Of a DNA stretch of 64,000 nucleotides, positions 1 through 6,997 are shown in pieces. Made by a program: the position numbers and the translations under genes. The stretch's first letter is position 1; every line of letters starts with the position of its first letter. The DNA is from Vibrio owensii CAIM 1854 = LMG 25443. Its GTDB lineage: Bacteria > Pseudomonadota > Gammaproteobacteria > Enterobacterales > Vibrionaceae. The stretch lies in assembly GCF_000817815.1 (NCBI RefSeq), contig NZ_JPRD01000017.1:1-64000 (forward strand), written 5' to 3'. The notes under the pieces were generated by a model. That model was given only the letters and a program-made list of their open reading frames with translations. It was not told the origin of the DNA and did no database searches.

Positions 1-84
1 GTTTAACTGATCGGCATTAACCTCGTTGGCTCCCCTTTCTATTTCTTACATCAAAGATGCGTATATCTTACAGATGCTTAAGCC

Positions 85-1308
85 TTACTGAGCTTTCTTC
101 TGTTCTGATTTGCAAACAACCGCAGTGAAGATAACATCTGTTGAGCTGTTTAGCGCTGTTTCAGCCGAGTCTTGAATCACACCAATGATGAAGCCAACCG
201 CTACAACCTGCATTGCTACGTCGTTTGAGATACCAAACAGACCACATGCTAGTGGGATTAGTAGTAGAGAACCACCTGCAACACCTGATGCGCCACACGC
301 TGATACTGCTGCAACAATACTTAGTAGTACCGCTGTCATTAGGTCAACGTCGATACCCATAGTGTGTACCGCTGCTAGCGTTAGGGTTGTGATAGTGATT
401 GCTGCACCCGCCATGTTAATGGTCGCACCTAGTGGGATAGACACTGAGTACGTATCTTCGTCTAGGTCTAGCTTCTTACATAGGTTCATGTTCACTGGAA
501 TGTTCGCAGCGCTTGAACGCGTAAAGAATGCCGTTACGCCACTTTCACGTAGACATTGGAACACCAATGGGTATGGGTTTTCTTTCGTTTTGAAGTACAC
601 GATCGCCGGGTTAACCACTAGTGCAATGATAAACATTGAACCCAGTAGTACCGCTAGAAGATGAGCGTAGCTCGCTAGCGCGCCAAAACCAGTTGTTGCA
701 AATGTAGATGCAACCAAACCGAAGATACCGAAAGGCGCAAGACGAATGATAAAGCGAACAATGTGAGAAACACTGTGGCTTAGATCTTCGAATACTGCTT
801 TCGTCGTTGCTGATGCGTGGTGAAGTGCAAGACCAAGACCCACACCCCAAGCAAGAATACCGATGTAGTTCGCTTCTACTAGTGCGTTTACTGGGTTATC
901 AACCAGCTTGAACAGCAAGGTTTGGATAACTTCTGCAATGCCTTGTGGTGGCGTTGCACCTTCAGCGCCCGTTACTAGCGTTAAATTGGTCGGGAAAAGG
1001 AAACTTAGTACTACTGCGGTTAGCGCCGCAAAGAAGGTACCCGCTAGGTAAAGAATGACGATTGGACGCATGTAAGTGTGTTGGTTTTTCTTTTGGTTGG
1101 CGATAGAAGCCGCAACCAAAATGAATACCAAGATAGGAGCAATCGCTTTAAGAGCACCGACAAACAGACTACCCAACATACCAACGCTTTCAGCGTGGCT
1201 TGGTGAGATAGTCGCAAGCAGAATACCCAAAACAATACCGACGAGGATCTGGAGAACGAGGTTACCGCGAGCGTATCGGGCAACGAGACTGTTGTGTTGC
1301 ATTTGCAT
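85..1308 (-). CDS. sstT: Serine/threonine:Na+ symporter SstT
   Basis: This is an inner-membrane sodium-coupled serine/threonine importer of the DAACS (glutamate-transporter fold) family. The 407-residue protein is close to the E. coli SstT length (about 414) and is almost entirely hydrophobic segments. The serine-rich hairpin motif [12 protein letters not shown] lies at residues 264-275 and the substrate/sodium motif [13 protein letters not shown] at 291-303, both typical of SstT. The ATG at 1308 is preceded by AGGA. It stands alone, with no co-directional neighbour nearby. A second, non-SstT member of the same superfamily lies at 25263-26567. Confidence 0.95.
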   Translation of the reverse strand: MQMQHNSLVARYARGNLVLQILVGIVLGILLATISPSHAESVGMLGSLFVGALKAIAPILVFILVAASIANQKKNQHTYMRPIVILYLAGTFFAALTAVVLSFLFPTNLTLVTGAEGATPPQGIAEVIQTLLFKLVDNPVNALVEANYIGILAWGVGLGLALHHASATTKAVFEDLSHSVSHIVRFIIRLAPFGIFGLVASTFATTGFGALASYAHLLAVLLGSMFIIALVVNPAIVYFKTKENPYPLVFQCLRESGVTAFFTRSSAANIPVNMNLCKKLDLDEDTYSVSIPLGATINMAGAAITITTLTLAAVHTMGIDVDLMTAVLLSIVAAVSACGASGVAGGSLLLIPLACGLFGISNDVAMQVVAVGFIIGVIQDSAETALNSSTDVIFTAVVCKSEQKKAQ

Positions 1309-1612
1309 ACATCATTCCTGCAATTTTTGCCTCAGCAGCAGCGCAAGTTTCAGTCATTACACGGCGTAATGTTCCCTCGTATGAAGGGGCTGAACCTTGT
1401 TGTTGTGTTGCTAAGACGTCCTGATTATCAATTATCCTGTTTTTATAAATCCAGCTATTTTCTTGCTGAATATCACATATCTTAGCTTGGTAATATTTTG
1501 TGTCTAGTTTTAGTTTGTTCTTAGTTTAAATGTTTGCACAATGTTGCTGTTATTGGTCTTTTATGTTGATTTGTGTCGCCAAGTATGAATGATGGTTTTT
1601 CACTAAGTTATT
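1309..1612. other. Intergenic region upstream of sstT
   Basis: This AT-rich stretch separates sstT from the convergent end of the RsgA-like gene. It should hold the sstT promoter on the minus strand. I see no convincing ORF, RNA gene or repeat in it. Confidence 0.5.
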
Positions 1613-1634
1613 AAAAAAGGAGGCGTTAGCCTCC
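1613..1634 (-). terminator. Rho-independent terminator of the rsgA-like gene
   Basis: On the minus strand GGAGGC, loop TAAC, GCCTCC is followed by a run of six T. It lies 32 bases past the stop of the GTPase gene. Confidence 0.85.
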
Positions 1635-1665
1635 TTTGTTCTATTGATTACGCAAATGCAACAAG

Positions 1666-2742
1666 TTAATAACCTCGTTGGTGTTTGCGCTTTTCGCCAA
1701 CGATACTGCGTACCATTTTTCCGAACTGTTTACTCTGAGCTCGTTGCTCTGCGAGAGTCGCGCCGTTGTGGGCTTGTTCTCGCAGTAGCTTTTGGTAGTT
1801 AGTAAAGCGGCGCATCTCTAATGTGCCATCTTCAATTGCGGCTTGAACCGCGCAACCCGGCTCCGTTTGATGCTGACAATCGCTGAATCGACAGTTTTCT
1901 GCTAACGCTTCAACATCAGCGAACGTTTCACTTACACCAGCTTCGCAATCTGCCAATTGGATCTCTCGCATTCCCGGTGTGTCCATTAAGATCCCACCGG
2001 AAGGCAATAGATGGATTGAGCGCGAGGTCGTCGTATGTCGACCTTTGCTGTCATCTTCACGAATTCCACCAGTTGCTTGTTCTTGCTCGCCAAGTAGGGT
2101 GTTGACTAAGGTCGATTTTCCTACCCCAGAAGAACCGATAAAGGCGACGGTTTGACCTTCACCACACCAACCCATCAACTTGGCAACGTCTGATTCGTCC
2201 AAGCCATTAACGCTCTCTACCATAAGCAGTGGATCGAGCTTTTGTACCTGAGCTTTGAGCTCGTCAGCGTCGTCACATAAGTCTGCTTTGGTCAGTACAA
2301 TCACAGGTTCTACATCGGCTTCATTGATGAGTGCCAAGTAGCGCTCAATGCGGCTGAGATTAAAGTCGTGATTGAGTGAACAAACGATAAAGACCGTATC
2401 TACGTTGGCGGCAATAAGTTGTTCAGCGACCTTGCTGCCAGCGGCTTTACGGCTGAATAAGCTGCGGCGCTCAAGTAAACGAGAAAACTGCTGCTGGTGG
2501 TTGAGTATCACCCAGTCACCAACGGTCATGCTGGGTAACGAGGTATGGATAGGTAAGTGAGTTTCACCTTGTTCGCTAACCACAACGTAACCACTACGAT
2601 GGTGAGCAATCACTCGCGCGAAAAGCGTGTTCTCGTAATCGTCTAACGTCAGTTGTTGTTGAAAAAACGGTTTCCAGCCTAATAGCTTTAATGGGTTAGG
2701 TTGAGTTAGTAGTGTTTCACAAAAAGAATGTGTTTTATTCAT
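1666..2742 (-). CDS. rsgA: RsgA-type circularly permuted ribosome GTPase
   Basis: This is a small-subunit ribosome biogenesis GTPase of the RsgA/YjeQ family, which acts late in 30S maturation. The G motifs are in permuted order: G4 TKAD at 151-154, then the P-loop GSSGVGKS at 203-210, then G3 DTPG at 254-257. An N-terminal OB-like region precedes them. The zinc-binding set is Cys284, Cys289, His291 and Cys297. The 358-residue length is usual for the family. Vibrios normally carry another rsgA on the main chromosome near orn/psd, so this is probably a paralogue (inference); its specific role is unclear. A small ORF with hairpins upstream may form its leader. Confidence 0.88.
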   Translation of the reverse strand: MNKTHSFCETLLTQPNPLKLLGWKPFFQQQLTLDDYENTLFARVIAHHRSGYVVVSEQGETHLPIHTSLPSMTVGDWVILNHQQQFSRLLERRSLFSRKAAGSKVAEQLIAANVDTVFIVCSLNHDFNLSRIERYLALINEADVEPVIVLTKADLCDDADELKAQVQKLDPLLMVESVNGLDESDVAKLMGWCGEGQTVAFIGSSGVGKSTLVNTLLGEQEQATGGIREDDSKGRHTTTSRSIHLLPSGGILMDTPGMREIQLADCEAGVSETFADVEALAENCRFSDCQHQTEPGCAVQAAIEDGTLEMRRFTNYQKLLREQAHNGATLAEQRAQSKQFGKMVRSIVGEKRKHQRGY

Positions 2743-2878
2743 TGTTGAATTATCCCAGACGCAACAGAGCGCCTTAATACAAATCGCATTAGGGTCTAAT
2801 TCGCATAGAGCTGACCCCGGTGAAAACCGGGCAAGGAAGGGAGGAGTTGTGGCTTAGCCACGAGAAAAAGTTGGACGT

Positions 2879-2923
2879 TTACCCTTTCACTGCCCAGTTA
2901 GTGTTATTCATTACAATCATCAT
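2879..2923 (-). CDS. Possible 14-residue leader peptide upstream of the rsgA-like gene
   Basis: On the minus strand a good ribosome binding site (AGAGGAAAT) sits directly before ATGATG, opening a 14-codon frame that reads MMIVMNNTNWAVKG and then stops. Downstream, before the GTPase gene, lie a perfect palindrome GTGGCTTAGCCAC (about 2849-2861) and a hairpin CCCGGTTTTCACCGGG (about 2816-2831). The arrangement resembles a translated leader with attenuator-like structures. No family is recognised. The frame is too short to be sure it is translated. Confidence 0.35.
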   Translation of the reverse strand: MMIVMNNTNWAVKG

Positions 2924-2996
2924 ATTTCCTCTTAGTTGGTGAGTTAACGGCCGGAGTATAGCGGCTGTGATTCGATTCTTACAACTCCTTCGCGTT

Positions 2997-3299
2997 TTAT
3001 ATGTGTTTTATTCGACGTTCTTCCATCTCTTGTGAATAGGTATTGGCTTTTACGCCGTAGATGATTTGGATATGGCGTTCATCGATGATCACCACGCCAT
3101 GTGCTCCGTGTGCTTTCAATGCTTTTTGATTCACGATTGCAGTGTCTTTTAGTGTGAGGCGTAGCCTTGTCGCACAAGCTCCGGTTTCCACCAAATTATC
3201 CATGCCACCGATAGCGTCAATGATGGTGTCGACATCTTGTTCCAGATTTGGATTCACGTGCGTCAGCATTTTGAAGACGCGAGAAAGGACTTTTAACAT
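2997..3299 (-). CDS. Stand-alone PTS glucose-type EIIB domain protein
   Basis: The protein is a lone IIB module of the glucose/N-acetylglucosamine PTS family, about 100 residues from the ATG at 3299. The phosphorylation-site cysteine lies in CATRLRLTL (Cys42), matching the C-[IA]-TRLR signature of PtsG and NagE. The C-terminal GVKANTYSQEMEE segment also matches the end of IIB-Glc domains. No IIA or IIC gene is adjacent. An upstream TTG at 3323 would add eight residues, but it has no better ribosome binding site. It may serve as a phosphate relay or regulator, or partner a IIC encoded elsewhere (inference). Confidence 0.8.
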   Translation of the reverse strand: MLKVLSRVFKMLTHVNPNLEQDVDTIIDAIGGMDNLVETGACATRLRLTLKDTAIVNQKALKAHGAHGVVIIDERHIQIIYGVKANTYSQEMEERRIKHI

Positions 3300-3425
3300 C
3301 GCGAGAAACTCGTTTGGCAGCAAAGCCTTGTTTATATCTCAGCTTTGGCTGCTTCGCTCTGATTTAGGACACAAAATCGTGCATTGATAGCTTGGCGAAT
3401 ACTGCTTAGAGAAAAGAGAGAGGAA

Positions 3426-3454
3426 TAAAAAAGCTCCTCACGTTGGAGGAGCTT
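3426..3454 (-). terminator. Terminator of the copper-delivery operon
   Basis: AAGCTCCTC, loop, GAGGAGCTT with a flanking run of A that becomes T on the minus strand. It lies 24 bases past the stop of the PCu(A)C gene. Confidence 0.85.
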
Positions 3455-3477
3455 TGAATCGATGAAGTGAAGAAGCA

Positions 3478-3945
3478 TTAATGATGATGTTCGTGCTTTT
3501 TCATTCCAGCCATGACTTTTTTGACCGGAGCGGTAAAGCTTTGCTTTTGGCCGTTGTCGTAAGTCACTGTCACCTCGATTTCGTCGCCTTCATTAAGCGG
3601 CTTTTTAAGGTCGAATAGCATGATATGCAGGCTGCCCGGTTTTAGCTCGGTAGTCTCTTTTGCAGCTAGCGTGATGTGGTCTACCTGACGCATCTTCATC
3701 ACATCGCCTTCTTTAATTACATCGTGCAGCTCGACTTTGCCTGCAGCAGTGGTTTCTGCTGCAACGATATTGATGTCTTCTTGGCTTCGGTTAGCAAACG
3801 TCACAAACACTGCGCTTGTTACAGCACCTGGCGCCATGGCTCGTGCATACGGCTCATGTGGCATGACATTGAGGTTTGCTTGTGCCAGAGGGCTTAGAAG
3901 TAGGGCGGAGAGGGCTAACGTTTTGATTGCATGCTTAGCTTTCAT
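3478..3945 (-). CDS. Periplasmic copper chaperone PCu(A)C
   Basis: This exported chaperone binds Cu(I) and delivers it, with SCO proteins, to the CuA centre of cytochrome oxidases. The signal peptide runs to about residue 23 (ending PLAQA). The family motif H-x10-M-x21-H-x-M is exact: His74, Met85, His107 and Met109. A histidine-rich tail (KKHEHHH) ends the protein and may add metal affinity. It overlaps the SCO gene upstream by 11 bases, so the two are translated together. It is the last gene of a three-gene operon. Confidence 0.92.
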   Translation of the reverse strand: MKAKHAIKTLALSALLLSPLAQANLNVMPHEPYARAMAPGAVTSAVFVTFANRSQEDINIVAAETTAAGKVELHDVIKEGDVMKMRQVDHITLAAKETTELKPGSLHIMLFDLKKPLNEGDEIEVTVTYDNGQKQSFTAPVKKVMAGMKKHEHHH

Positions 3946-4546
3946 TGGTTTTTCCTTCTGCAGTCAGTTTGGTTATCGCCTCGACAATTGGCGCAGGCGT
4001 TAAGGTATGTGGCACTTTAGTGATGAGTGTGCCGTCAGGCTTCAAGAAATAAAAGTAAGAGCTGTGGTCGAGTGTGTATTTTAGCTCTGAGCCTTCTAGC
4101 TCCGTTTTACGGAAAATGACACCGTACTTGTGAGCAAGTGGGGTGGTCACATCAAGTGGCGCTGACAGACCTTCAATCATCGGGTGGAAGTAGTGGGCGT
4201 ACTTGGCGGATGCATCTGCTTCGTCGCGTTCTGGATCAAGCGAGATGAACATCGGGCGCAACTGTGCTTTTTGCGCATCGTCGATTTGATTGAGTGCGCC
4301 TGCTAGCATGGCTAATGAGGTCGGACACACGTCTGGGCAACGCGTAAAGCCAAAGTAAACAATGCGAATGCGATCATCGCTGGTATCGAAGATATCGACA
4401 GGTTTATCGCCTTCGCCGAACAACACGCTTTGTTCGGTCGCGACTTGTTGTTTTTTCTCTACGTCTTTTTGTCCATCTAGATACGTTTTGGTACCAAAGC
4501 CGAGGACAAAAGCAACCACGAGAAAGAGAGACCAATTACGGCTCAT
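3935..4546 (-). CDS. SCO1/SenC family copper-metallochaperone
   Basis: This is a membrane-anchored thioredoxin-fold protein of the SCO family, which takes part in CuA assembly. One N-terminal hydrophobic segment (about residues 5-20) anchors it. The copper ligands are present: CPDVC at Cys70 and Cys74, and His161 in LDHSS. The length of 203 residues is typical. Its gene overlaps the PCu(A)C gene and follows the upstream 141-residue gene by 9 bases, which makes one copper-delivery operon. Confidence 0.92.
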   Translation of the reverse strand: MSRNWSLFLVVAFVLGFGTKTYLDGQKDVEKKQQVATEQSVLFGEGDKPVDIFDTSDDRIRIVYFGFTRCPDVCPTSLAMLAGALNQIDDAQKAQLRPMFISLDPERDEADASAKYAHYFHPMIEGLSAPLDVTTPLAHKYGVIFRKTELEGSELKYTLDHSSYFYFLKPDGTLITKVPHTLTPAPIVEAITKLTAEGKTNES

Positions 4547-4555
4547 ATCAATTCC

Positions 4556-4981
4556 TTATCTTTGCATTTTGAGGGCTGGGTAGATGGTGTCTTTACCGTC
4601 GGAAAGCTCACCAACCCACGTCATCGAATCTTGTGTACAAACGGGCAATGTCACATCGCCCACGAATTTACCCGGCGCCACTTTCTTCAGCATGAATTTT
4701 GGCTCGCCCATTTCCATTTCTCGACCAACCAAACTTAATACAAGCTGATCGGCTTCGCTGTCTTGCCATTCGACTTCGAGCTGAGCTGGGATCAGAGGTT
4801 GAGCAGTATCGACGCTAAGCGTCATCGCAACATCATGTTGGATGCAAGGTTCAGTAGAGAGGAAACAGTACTCATCGAGCGACTTAGGCTCGGGCGCTGA
4901 AGAGAAGTTTTTGATCAGGGTAGGCGCGTAAAAGCCTGCAACCAGTGCAACGGCTATCCCTGCGATTTGTAACACTTTCAT
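4556..4981 (-). CDS. Membrane-anchored protein of unknown function in the SCO/PCu(A)C operon
   Basis: I do not recognise the family with confidence. The 141-residue product has one N-terminal membrane segment (residues 4-20) and a beta-rich extracytoplasmic domain. Cysteines 39, 46 and 115 could bind metal or form a disulfide. A weak resemblance to FixH/YtkA-like domains is possible, but I cannot confirm it. As first gene of the operon it probably takes part in copper handling or oxidase assembly (inference from position). Confidence 0.75.
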   Translation of the reverse strand: MKVLQIAGIAVALVAGFYAPTLIKNFSSAPEPKSLDEYCFLSTEPCIQHDVAMTLSVDTAQPLIPAQLEVEWQDSEADQLVLSLVGREMEMGEPKFMLKKVAPGKFVGDVTLPVCTQDSMTWVGELSDGKDTIYPALKMQR

Positions 4982-5066
4982 TAAGATTCAGTATTTATCA
5001 CTTAACATTGTCTGCATCCTAGCACAGATGGAATGTACGAAAACTCGTAACTTCAACAAATTGTGC

Positions 5067-5337
5067 ACTATACCCAAGTAACCTCGAGATGCTTGGTTCA
5101 GCGAGAATGATTTGGTTTGTAGACGCGGCGCCGATTTAAAGGTTTGGTGGGGCTAAATCAAGAATCGACAACAAAGTATACAAGCCAAAGCAACTCGCCC
5201 TTTGGGAGCGTGTCATTGACCCGATTGCTGCGTCAAACAACTTGGAAATAGCTGGCTATTACGCTGTGTTGTTTTCCTTGCCCTCGAATCAATGACAACG
5301 CTCTGAATCCTGCATCTTGAAGTCACTTGGGTATATT
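5067..5337. repeat. MITE-like palindromic element, 271 bp
   Basis: The element begins with ACTATACCCAAGTAACCTCG and ends with the near reverse complement; the 26-bp ends (5067-5092 and 5312-5337) match at 22 of 26 positions. A second internal inverted repeat is present: GAGCGTGTCATTGA near 5208 pairs with TCAATGACAACGCTC near 5290. Around the centre, GGAAATAGC faces GCTATT. There is no ORF of note. This looks like a non-autonomous miniature inverted-repeat element that folds into a long hairpin. I recall similar TATACCCAAGT-ended sequences scattered in vibrio genomes but cannot check this here. Confidence 0.65.
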
Positions 5338-5374
5338 CCTATCTATTTGAAACCTATTGTTTGTAAAGCGTAAA

Positions 5375-5403
5375 TAAAAAAAGCGGAGCCAATGGCTCCG
5401 CTT
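5375..5403 (-). terminator. Terminator of the DUF368 gene
   Basis: AAGCGGAGCC, loop AAT, GGCTCCGCTT, with an A run on the left that gives the T run on the minus strand. It lies 28 bases past the popT stop. Confidence 0.85.
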
Positions 5404-5430
5404 CTTAAATGATGGAATTGTGGTTCAGAT

Positions 5431-6348
5431 TTACTTGTTTGAATCCGCAAACTTTTCTAAACCAAGTACCAGTACGATAGCAGCTAGCATCATGATCACA
5501 GCTAACACCAGTTGCGATGGCTGAGATGTGATGTGCTCAAACTCAAACGGTGACAGGTTTTGCTCTAGCAATGGCACTTGCTCGCCTTTCGAGTTCGTAC
5601 GCCATGTCAATGTTTCCTTCCAAGGCCAGATCTTTGGTAGCGTACCGATCATCAAGCCTGTTAGGAACATCAATGTTAAATCGCGGAATTTGCGCAGTAA
5701 CCAAGATAACAGGTGAGAGAAAGACAATAGACCAGCCACACAGCCAACAAGGAACAAGGCAAGGATATCAATTTGGAAACCTTTCACTGCGCCTAACACT
5801 GGAGCGTACATACCGATCAACAGCAAAATAAAGCTGCCTGAGATGCCCGGTAGAATCATTGCACAAATCGCAATCGCACCTGCAAGAATGGTGTTGATTG
5901 CAGTTGGCTCCATGTGAAGTGGTTTGAGTACCGTGATGCTGTAGGCAAAGCCAATACCAATCAAGAGGGCAACAACGCGAATCGCATCGCGTTTTTCTAC
6001 TTGGCGAATGATGTGGTAGACCGACACCAAAATCAGGCCGAAGAAGAAAGACCAAATTGGAATCGGGTGAGTTTCTAATAGCCAACTGATCAGTTTTGCC
6101 AATGTTGCGATACTAGTGAAAATGCCCGCAAACAGTGAAATCAGGAAGAAGCCGTTAATATGGTTAAATGCGGCTTTGAAGCCATCTTTTTTCCAAATCG
6201 AGAAAAGTGATGGGTTAATACGTCGAATGCTTTCTAGCAGCGTGTCGTAAATGCCGGTGATGAATGCAATGGTGCCGCCTGATACGCCAGGGACAACATC
6301 GGCTGCACCCATGGCCATTCCTTTAAAGTAGGTGATTAGATAGTTCAT
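5431..6348 (-). CDS. popT: DUF368 (PopT) undecaprenyl-phosphate transporter
   Basis: This polytopic inner-membrane protein belongs to the DUF368 family. Members (PopT) were reported to recycle undecaprenyl phosphate across the membrane, alongside DedA-family UptA proteins, with a phenotype in V. cholerae at alkaline pH. The two signature repeats are clear: VVPGVSGGT at residues 18-26 and ILPGISGS at 165-172, fitting an inverted-repeat fold. The length of 305 residues is normal. It is monocistronic, with its own terminator. The function is taken from the family. Confidence 0.85.
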   Translation of the reverse strand: MNYLITYFKGMAMGAADVVPGVSGGTIAFITGIYDTLLESIRRINPSLFSIWKKDGFKAAFNHINGFFLISLFAGIFTSIATLAKLISWLLETHPIPIWSFFFGLILVSVYHIIRQVEKRDAIRVVALLIGIGFAYSITVLKPLHMEPTAINTILAGAIAICAMILPGISGSFILLLIGMYAPVLGAVKGFQIDILALFLVGCVAGLLSFSHLLSWLLRKFRDLTLMFLTGLMIGTLPKIWPWKETLTWRTNSKGEQVPLLEQNLSPFEFEHITSQPSQLVLAVIMMLAAIVLVLGLEKFADSNK

Positions 6349-6627
6349 TTCTCAAGTACTAAGTCATGTTGATGGCAGTGAGTATACAAACATTGATGTC
6401 AAAAAAGTATGAAATAGTGTTTCGGAAGATATCGAAATGATTGCTTATCAGAGAAGCAGAAGAGCTTTAGTGATTTCCTACAAATAAAAACAGGGCGATA
6501 AACGAGATTTGATAGGGTGAAGAGAGTGAAATATAAATCGCTCAACACTGTCTAAATTAACCTAATTAAACAATAAATCTCGTGAATCTGGCTAATTGAT
6601 GATTTATTTATCACTTATGTGACTAGA

Positions 6628-6640
6628 TTGCGTCTTGCAA
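6628..6640 (+). promoter_or_regulatory. Probable LuxO binding site (distal)
   Basis: TTGCGTCTTGCAA matches the LuxO consensus TTGCA-N3-TGCAA at 9 of 10 positions. It lies about 33 bp upstream of the second, perfect site, roughly three helical turns. Confidence 0.7.
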
Positions 6641-6660
6641 CTGCGTTTTGCATTCTGGCT

Positions 6661-6673
6661 TTGCATAATGCAA
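6661..6673 (+). promoter_or_regulatory. LuxO binding site (proximal)
   Basis: TTGCATAATGCAA is a perfect match to the LuxO enhancer consensus TTGCA-N3-TGCAA. It sits about 63 bp upstream of the sigma-54 promoter of the Qrr RNA, the usual position for a bacterial enhancer. Confidence 0.82.
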
Positions 6674-6735
6674 AAATTAAGGCTGTAACAAGATTTGATA
6701 TGAGATCTTGTGCCCAAAAATAATGCTTTTCAAAT

Positions 6736-6751
6736 TGGCATGATTAATGCA
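6736..6751 (+). promoter_or_regulatory. Sigma-54 promoter of the Qrr RNA
   Basis: TGGCATGATTAATGCA has the invariant GG (6737-6738) and GC (6749-6750) separated by exactly ten bases. Transcription should start about 12 bases further on, near 6762, where the Qrr 5' hairpin begins. Confidence 0.85.
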
Positions 6752-6761
6752 TAATTCTTTT

Positions 6762-6869
6762 CGACCCTTCTTAAGCCGAGGGTCACCTAGCCAACTGACG
6801 TTGTTAGTGAATACACATTGTTCACATCATACATAAGCCAATCGCCTTAATTGCGGTTGGCTATTTTTT
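6762..6869 (+). ncRNA. qrr: Qrr quorum-regulatory small RNA
   Basis: This is a Qrr small RNA, the Hfq-dependent output of the LuxU-LuxO phosphorelay that pairs with the luxR/hapR, aphA and luxO mRNAs. The 32-nt conserved core occupies 6780-6811 and starts GGGTCACCTAGCCAACTGAC. A 5' hairpin (GACCCT with AGGGTC) precedes it. The intrinsic terminator at 6836-6869 is AGCCAATCGC, loop, GCGGTTGGCT, then a T run. The length of about 108 nt fits the family. The sigma-54 promoter and two LuxO sites are in place upstream. Vibrios carry several qrr genes and I cannot assign the number. Confidence 0.95.
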
Positions 6870-6997
6870 GTCTGTAATATATGTACAACGTTTCCTACGT
6901 GCTTTGCAATTTGCACTTTTCAACGATGAATTAGTAATAAAAAAGGGCTGACGCATGACGCCAACCCTAGTATTTAGCACTAATTTATTTAGCCAGC

